Positions 58,755 to 64,000 of a stretch of 64,000 nt of DNA are shown in pieces. Position numbers and translations under genes: made by a program. The notes beneath the pieces were generated by a model. The model saw only the letters and a list, made by a program, of their open reading frames with translations. It did not search any database and was not told where the DNA came from. Within the stretch, counting starts at the first letter, position 1; each line of letters starts with the position of its first letter. Source of the stretch: Proluteimonas flavola (lineage in GTDB: Bacteria > Pseudomonadota > Gammaproteobacteria > Xanthomonadales > Xanthomonadaceae); contig NZ_JAIWPU010000010.1 of the NCBI RefSeq assembly GCF_021191705.1, forward strand, positions 98,058 through 162,057, read 5' to 3'.

Positions 58755-59816
58755 ATGGGCATTTCGATGCGCGGGTGGAAGATCGCACTGCTGCTGGTGT
58801 GGCTGGGCGCGGGCGCTGCCGCGTTCGCATCCGGGCCCGATCCCGTCGCCGAGCGCATGTTGCAGGCGCAGACCGCGTCGGGTGGCTGGCCCAAGCATCT
58901 CGCCGGCCAGGCCATCGACTACGCGAAGCCGTTCGACGACGCGGCGAGCGCCGCACTCGCGCAGGCCGGGCGCGCCGACGATGCGACGATCGACAACGAC
59001 GCGACTACGCGCGAAATCGTGCATCTGGCGGAGGCCTGGCGCGCGCATGGCGACGACCGCTATCGCGATGCGGCGCTGCGCGGTGTCGATTATCTGCTCG
59101 CCGCGCAATACGCCAACGGCGGCTGGCCGCAGTTCCATCCCGACCGCTCCGGCTATCGCGGCCAGGTCACCTTCAACGACGATGCGATGACCCGCGTCGT
59201 CGGCCTGTTGCAGGACATCGCCGAAGGCGAGGGCGCGCTCGCGGCATGGACGCCGTTGCGCGGCGACGCCGCCGCGGGCGCTGTGGAACGCGCGGTCGCG
59301 TTGATCCTCGACCTGCAGGTCCGCATCGACGGCACGCCGACGATCTGGGCCGCGCAGTACGACGAGACCACGCTGCAGCCGGCCACCGCGCGCAGCTACG
59401 AGCTGCCGTCGCTGGCGAGCGCTGAATCGGTCGCGATCGTGCGCCTGCTGGTGCGGCAGACGCCATCGCCGCGCATCGTCGACGCGATCGAAAGTGCGGC
59501 GGCATGGTTCGAGGCGCACGGTCTCGCCGATACCGCATTCGAACGCATCGGACGGGATGGATCGCGTCCGCGCGATGTCCGCCTCGTCGCGCAACCGGGC
59601 ACGACGACCTGGGCGCGGTTCTACGATCTGCAGCGGCAGCAGCCGTTGCTGGTCGATCGTGGCGGCGCGGTGGTCGCGTCGCTGGCCGACATGTCGGACG
59701 AACGCCGCACCGGCTACGCCTGGTACGGCATCTGGCCCCAGTCACTGCTGGAGAAAGATCTGCCGCGTTGGCGGCAGCGCCATGCGGTGGAGGGCCGCCG
59801 GGCCGAAAATCCGTAA
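58755..59816 (+). CDS. pelA: Pectate lyase, PL10 family type
   Basis: A 353-aa secreted lyase with a signal peptide (WKIALLLVWLGAGAAAFASG). PL10 signatures are QTASGGWPKHLAGQ near residue 38, DATIDNDATTREIVHLAEAW near 75, YANGGWPQFHPDRSGYRGQV near 118 and FNDDAMTRVVGLLQDI. It cleaves polygalacturonate by beta-elimination, leaving unsaturated oligouronates. AGGAGG is 8 bases before the ATG. Context (kdgK, two receptors) supports uronate breakdown. The next gene follows after 45 bp with a GC hairpin (59817-59834) between. Confidence 0.9.
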   Translation: MGISMRGWKIALLLVWLGAGAAAFASGPDPVAERMLQAQTASGGWPKHLAGQAIDYAKPFDDAASAALAQAGRADDATIDNDATTREIVHLAEAWRAHGDDRYRDAALRGVDYLLAAQYANGGWPQFHPDRSGYRGQVTFNDDAMTRVVGLLQDIAEGEGALAAWTPLRGDAAAGAVERAVALILDLQVRIDGTPTIWAAQYDETTLQPATARSYELPSLASAESVAIVRLLVRQTPSPRIVDAIESAAAWFEAHGLADTAFERIGRDGSRPRDVRLVAQPGTTTWARFYDLQRQQPLLVDRGGAVVASLADMSDERRTGYAWYGIWPQSLLEKDLPRWRQRHAVEGRRAENP

Positions 59817-59861
59817 CCAGCGCGCCGGCGCTGGCCGGTGCGTCGCTGTCGAGGAGATCGA

Positions 59862-62800
59862 GTGTTGAACCAGATGTCGAAGCGAGTCCTGGCCGTCGCC
59901 TGTGCGCTGGGCCTGTCGGCCGCCGTCCATGCGGACGAGACGCCCCGGCTGCTGTTCCACGTGTCGGCCGACCGGGATTTCGTCGCCGACACCGCGGCCG
60001 GCGATCCGGTGCCGAACTTCAAGGACAAGGTGCGTCTGGTCGACGACGGCGTGCGCGGCCGTGCGATCGAATGGGACGACGACGGCGTGCTGGCGTGGAA
60101 CGCGCCCGGCAACATCGATGCCGCGCGCGGCACGCTGAGCTTCTTCTGGCGCTCGCGCGATCCGGTCGGCGAGGCGCCGTTCGTGATCTTCCGCGTCGGC
60201 TATGCCGACCACGCCAGCTGGGACATGGCCTGGCTGCGCATCGACTGGAACGGCCACGGCTTCGATGCCTTCGTCACCGATGCCAACCTCGCGCGCTCGC
60301 GTGTGTCGTTCCGCATGGAGACCGTGCCGGGCGCCGATGCGTGGACGCATCTCGCCTTCGCCTGGGACGAGACCATCGGCGTGCGCCTGTACCTCGATGG
60401 CCGCGAAGTCGCACGCGAAGAACGCCCGGCGAATGCACAGGCCGGTTTCGACTACGACGCCGGGCTGGACCAGTTCGGTCTCGCCGCGCGCATCCTCGCG
60501 CCGCACCAGGTGCAGAGCCGCTACACCTTCCTGCGCGGCAGCGATTTCGACGACATCCGCGTACACGACCGCATGCTCGACGCCGCCGGCGTGCAGGCCG
60601 TGCGGAGCTTCCGCACGCCGACCGCGGCCGTTGCACCGGACGATCGCGACGCCGCATGGCTGTTCCGCCACGGCTGGCAGGCCGGCGCCGCGCCGCCACT
60701 GCTCGCTGCGCCGGTGACGACGATCCGCAAGGTCGAGTTCGCCGACGCGAAGGACCTCAAGCAATGGATGTGGAAAGGCAACGACGGCATCGCCGAGACC
60801 ACGTGGCCGGGCGTCTACAACCGCTCGCGGCTGCGCGGGCGCGACGACTACTTCCAGCTGCCCGACTGGAACACCTATGTCGACGGCGGAAAGGCGCTGG
60901 ATCTGACCCTGCCCGACGAACCCTTCAACCGCATCGAGCTGCGCGGCGCCGCCTACGGCGAAGCGACGTACGGCGCCGATGCCGGGACGCAACAGCCGCT
61001 GTTCTCGCGGCCGCAGGGCGCGGTGCGCAGCGTCGATGAGTTCGAGACCCGCCAGGGCGGTCACCTGCGCTTCGCCAACACCGCGCAGGAAACCCCGATC
61101 CAGGAAGTCTGGGCGTATCACGTCAGCGATGCCGCCGAGCCCGAGGGCTCGGTGAAGCAGGCCTACACGATCCGCAGCAACGCCGAGATCGACTACACCA
61201 ACCTCGTCGAGCTGCGTGAATTCATCGAGGGCCGCCATGCGCCGGAAGAGCGCAGCATGGTGCTGGCGCTGCCCGGGCGCGCGGCGTTCCGGGAACGGAC
61301 CACGCTGCCGGTGCGCGAGGCCAAGCAGCCGATCGTGCACGTGCTGATTCCGTCGGGCATCGGCAATGCGCCCGCCGCGCAGCCGCTGATCCGCAGCTGG
61401 GCGCACAGCTGGGAAAACATGTACGACGGGCTCGACGGCATCGCCATCGACATTCCAGCACTGGAGCTGCCGGCGACGCACGATGTTGACGGTGCGCCGG
61501 CGATCCCGCTCAACATCCGCATCAAGGATCCGATCTGGCCGGCGCGCGACATGATCGACGTATCCGTCTCGGTGACGCCGGGCGAGGCGCGCACGCTGTG
61601 GCTGGACCTGCGCGACCGCATCCTGACCGACGACAGCCTGTGGATCAGCATCGCCTCGGCCGCACTGGGCTTCGATGCGGCCGAGCTCGACGGCGCCGAA
61701 GTGCGCATGGTCTACAAGCCGCGCGAAGAGGCCATTGCCGAGCACGTCGCCGACCGCTTCAACCAGGTCCGCGACAACTGGGGTTTCCTGGTCGAGGAGC
61801 ACACCACGTCGAAGCGCCAGCGCCTGTACGCACGCGCATTCGCCGACATCAGCGATCTGCTGCGGGTGGATCCGGGCCACGCACTGGGCCGGCGCTACTG
61901 GAACTACATGAGCTACAACAGCCAGGGCCTGCCGCCGTTCGAGCAGCCCGAAGCGCCGGCTGGCGTGCCGCTGTGGGCGTTCCGCCAGCTGGAAGACCTC
62001 AAGGCCGTGCGCCGGTTCGTCGAGTGGTGGATCGACGAGCGCCAGGTCGCGTTCGGCGATTTCGGCGGCGGCATCTCCGACGACAGCGACCTGTCGCAGC
62101 AGTGGCCGGGCCTGGCGCTGATGGGCGTGATCCCCGACAAGATCAACGCCTCGATCACCGCACTGGCCGATGCGGCCTACGCGAACGACATGTTCGCCGG
62201 TGGCCTGTCGACGATCGAGACCGACGAGTTGCATGCCTACGAGGAAGGCATCAACACCAACAGCGCGATGGCCCTGCTCAACTGGGGCGACCCGCTGACC
62301 ACGACGCGGCTGATGGAAACCGTGCGCGATCTCGACGAGAAGATCGTGCTGCGCAATCCGCAGGGTCACCTGCTGTTCTCGAGCAACTGGTTCGGCGGCC
62401 ACAAGGTCTACCGCGAGCCGCGCTGGCAGTGGCAGAAGCCGTATTCGTTCCCGGTGCTGCATCCGGCGTTCCTGCTCGGCGTGTTCAATGCCGATCCGAC
62501 CAGCCGCGCGATGATCACCGGCCTCGCCGATGGCTATCTCGCCCACGCCTACACCGACGAGAAGGGCGCCTGGCAGTTGCCCAACGAGATCAACTGGGCG
62601 ACCGGCGAGCGCCGCGGCGGCGATCTGTTCGACGGTTCCGGCGGCGCCGACACGATGCATCTCTACTGGGCTGCGTGGCGCTGGACCGGTGACGACAAGT
62701 ACCTGCAGCCGCTGCAGTACCGCGTGGACCGCAGTGGTCCGGCGGGCCTGTCGAACCTGGCCGAGAACTACGTCGACGTGCTCGGCAAGCGCGAGGACTG

Positions 62801-63689
62801 GGGCACGCGTCTGCAGCAGTCGGCCGACAAGGGCGACACCGGCGTGCAGAGCGTGTTCGCCTGGCAGCAGACCGGCAACAAGGCGTATCTCGAAGCCCTG
62901 CATGCCGACGGCATCCAGGCCAAGGCGATGCGCGAGTACATGAACACCGAAGGCCACTGGTGGTCGGACCGTGTCGATGCGCCCAGCGAGTTCCTGCAGC
63001 GCGCCCGCCTCGGCGGTCTGGCTCTGCGTCGCAACACCACGTATCCCGGCCACACGGTGAGCTGGCGCTTTGCCGACGACGCGCAGGCGGAAGCCGTCGC
63101 GCTGCTGGTGTCGGCACCGTCGCGCGAGGCGTTCAAGGTGATCGCCCACAACACCGGCACGCGCGTAGCGAATGCGGCGATGACCGGCTGGAACGTCGCG
63201 CCGGGTCGCTGGCGCATCACCAGCGGCGTCGACCGCAATGGGGATGAGACCATCGACGGCCGCGCGCAGACGCGCGAGGTCACGCTGGAGTCGAGTACGT
63301 CGGTGGACCTCACGTTCGCATCGGGCCAGACCCAGGTGTTCGAGTTCGAGCTGATCGAAGCCGGCACACCGGTCGAGACGCGCGCCGACATCGGCATCGG
63401 CCGCGGCGACTTGCGCGTGGTCGACGGTGCGGTCGAGGTGACCGTGCACAGCCTCGGCCATGCCGATGCGCCGGGTGGCGTCGCGATCCTTGAGGACGCG
63501 CGGGGCCGCGAACTCGCCCGCGCCGACATTCCCGCGCTCGAAGCGCCCCGCGATCTGCGTCCGCGCAATACGACGCTGCGGCTGGAACACGCGGCCGGCG
63601 TCGATCCGCGCGGCGGTCGCGTGCGCATCGCGTTGCCGGGCGACGGCGAGGAAGTGACGCGACTCAACAACGTCGCCGAGGTGCGTTGA
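59862..63689 (+). CDS. Large secreted protein of unknown function with LamG-like domain
   Basis: A 1275-aa protein with a signal peptide (SKRVLAVACALGLSAAVHAD). Residues ~25-245 look like a LamG/concanavalin-type domain (GTLSFFWRSRDPVGEAPFVI, WTHLAFAWDETIGVRLYLDG). Residues ~400-660 have no recognisable fold. Residues ~670-1000 are helix-rich with many Trp, Tyr and acidic residues (WNYMSYNSQGLPPFEQPEAP, FGGGISDDSDLSQQWPGLAL), which resembles the (alpha/alpha) barrels of polysaccharide lyases and hydrolases. The last ~180 residues look like beta-sandwich. GAGGAG lies 5 bases before GTG 59862; ATG 59874 is an alternative. Its place after pelA suggests a polysaccharide-active enzyme, but I cannot assign a family. 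Confidence 0.8.
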   Translation: MLNQMSKRVLAVACALGLSAAVHADETPRLLFHVSADRDFVADTAAGDPVPNFKDKVRLVDDGVRGRAIEWDDDGVLAWNAPGNIDAARGTLSFFWRSRDPVGEAPFVIFRVGYADHASWDMAWLRIDWNGHGFDAFVTDANLARSRVSFRMETVPGADAWTHLAFAWDETIGVRLYLDGREVAREERPANAQAGFDYDAGLDQFGLAARILAPHQVQSRYTFLRGSDFDDIRVHDRMLDAAGVQAVRSFRTPTAAVAPDDRDAAWLFRHGWQAGAAPPLLAAPVTTIRKVEFADAKDLKQWMWKGNDGIAETTWPGVYNRSRLRGRDDYFQLPDWNTYVDGGKALDLTLPDEPFNRIELRGAAYGEATYGADAGTQQPLFSRPQGAVRSVDEFETRQGGHLRFANTAQETPIQEVWAYHVSDAAEPEGSVKQAYTIRSNAEIDYTNLVELREFIEGRHAPEERSMVLALPGRAAFRERTTLPVREAKQPIVHVLIPSGIGNAPAAQPLIRSWAHSWENMYDGLDGIAIDIPALELPATHDVDGAPAIPLNIRIKDPIWPARDMIDVSVSVTPGEARTLWLDLRDRILTDDSLWISIASAALGFDAAELDGAEVRMVYKPREEAIAEHVADRFNQVRDNWGFLVEEHTTSKRQRLYARAFADISDLLRVDPGHALGRRYWNYMSYNSQGLPPFEQPEAPAGVPLWAFRQLEDLKAVRRFVEWWIDERQVAFGDFGGGISDDSDLSQQWPGLALMGVIPDKINASITALADAAYANDMFAGGLSTIETDELHAYEEGINTNSAMALLNWGDPLTTTRLMETVRDLDEKIVLRNPQGHLLFSSNWFGGHKVYREPRWQWQKPYSFPVLHPAFLLGVFNADPTSRAMITGLADGYLAHAYTDEKGAWQLPNEINWATGERRGGDLFDGSGGADTMHLYWAAWRWTGDDKYLQPLQYRVDRSGPAGLSNLAENYVDVLGKREDWGTRLQQSADKGDTGVQSVFAWQQTGNKAYLEALHADGIQAKAMREYMNTEGHWWSDRVDAPSEFLQRARLGGLALRRNTTYPGHTVSWRFADDAQAEAVALLVSAPSREAFKVIAHNTGTRVANAAMTGWNVAPGRWRITSGVDRNGDETIDGRAQTREVTLESSTSVDLTFASGQTQVFEFELIEAGTPVETRADIGIGRGDLRVVDGAVEVTVHSLGHADAPGGVAILEDARGRELARADIPALEAPRDLRPRNTTLRLEHAAGVDPRGGRVRIALPGDGEEVTRLNNVAEVR

Positions 63690-63926
63690 TGCCGCGTCCA
63701 GCACGGCGACGGCACTGAATTCGCGCCGGCCGCGGTTGGCGAGCCGGCGGAATTGGCGATGTTCGGCGCCGCGGACGGTGGATCGGGCTCGGGCACGCCG
63801 GCACGGCGTGCGCCTCGTGCAGGTCACGCGTGGGGCGGCGGGGCAGGCGATGCCTGCAGTGTCGCGGTCGACGTTGCGATCGACGGACCGGTGCACCTGC
63901 TGGGTCGATGCGACGCGTTGCTTGCG
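63690..63926. other. Region with no supported gene
   Basis: After the stop of the 1275-aa protein gene no frame shows a recognisable protein, ribosome site or terminator. A GC-rich open frame runs through it on the plus strand, but its composition is not protein-like. It could hold the start of a gene cut off by the contig end. Confidence 0.5.
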
Positions 63927-64000
63927 TGGGTGGGGGGGGGGGGGGGGGGGGGGGGGCCCCCCGCGACCCCGGAAAGGGCGCGCAGGCGCCCCCCCACCCA
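63927..64000. other. 25-G homopolymer and terminal inverted repeat, likely assembly artefact
   Basis: Twenty-five G in a row (63932-63956) are followed by six C. TGGGTGGGGGGG at 63927-63938 is the exact inverse of the last 12 bases (63989-64000). Such runs at a contig end are typical of sequencing or assembly errors. Confidence 0.75.

Noticed and set aside
59742..63896. Antisense open frame of 1384 codons over the 1275-aa gene
   Set aside because: The plus-strand protein has a signal peptide, ribosome site and domain structure; the antisense one has none.

Overview
The window looks like a Xanthomonadaceae chromosome (Lysobacter, Luteimonas or Xanthomonas relatives). GC is high. The etfB-etfA pair borders a surface-polysaccharide locus and rmlBACD, a position typical of xanthomonad LPS loci. 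There are two large receptors of the TonB-Xanth-Caul type and a short H-NS-like protein, and GGGATTSG octamer tracts and GCGCGC-type palindromes are scattered between genes. No tRNA, rRNA or CRISPR array was seen.

Layout. (1) 1-9082, plus strand: a tightly coupled glycosyltransferase operon, with overlapping stop and start codons in its first part, encoding multi-domain GT2 and GT4 enzymes, an SDR epimerase and a methyltransferase-like protein. (2) 9083-11423: two decayed IS5-type transposase pieces around an AlgX-like O-acetyltransferase gene. (3) 16311-11443, minus strand: a four-gene overlapping operon (GT-C-like membrane protein, small SMR-type transporter, GT2, polyprenyl-phosphate GT2) that resembles a three-component O-antigen side-chain modification system. 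(4) 16438-27396: etfAB, the dTDP-rhamnose operon rmlBACD, then ugd-xanB-xanA (UDP-glucuronate and GDP-mannose precursors) and a 3-oxoacid CoA-transferase pair. (5) 27400-30231: a large RgpF-like/HAD fusion protein. (6) 30375-51128: housekeeping genes: an AlkB-like dioxygenase, an Mla-type lipid ABC transporter with an auxiliary lipoprotein, a ThrE-like exporter, an H-NS-like protein, proS, pssA, rimI, a NYN-domain protein, priA, a sigma-region-4-like membrane protein with a DUF3106 protein, a DUF3667 protein, a MATE pump and sppA. (7) 51217-63689: a putative pectate/uronate utilisation locus with a 2-keto-3-deoxygluconate kinase, two tandem TonB-dependent receptors, a PL10-type pectate lyase and a 1275-residue secreted protein of unknown function. 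The last 74 bases hold a 25-G run and an inverted repeat that look like a contig-end artefact.

How it works together. Regions 1-5 supply activated sugars (dTDP-rhamnose, GDP-mannose, UDP-glucuronate) and the transferases that build and decorate an O-antigen or exopolysaccharide. Region 7 suggests capture and breakdown of an outside uronate polysaccharide: receptors import oligomers, the lyase and perhaps the 1275-aa protein cut the chain, and KdgK phosphorylates the KDG end product.

The best candidates for new biology are the 1275-aa protein and its locus, the transposase-bracketed acetyltransferase, a family of terminal-inverted-repeat elements placed directly after stop codons, and a perfect inverted pair of DnaA boxes between priA and the sigma-like operon.
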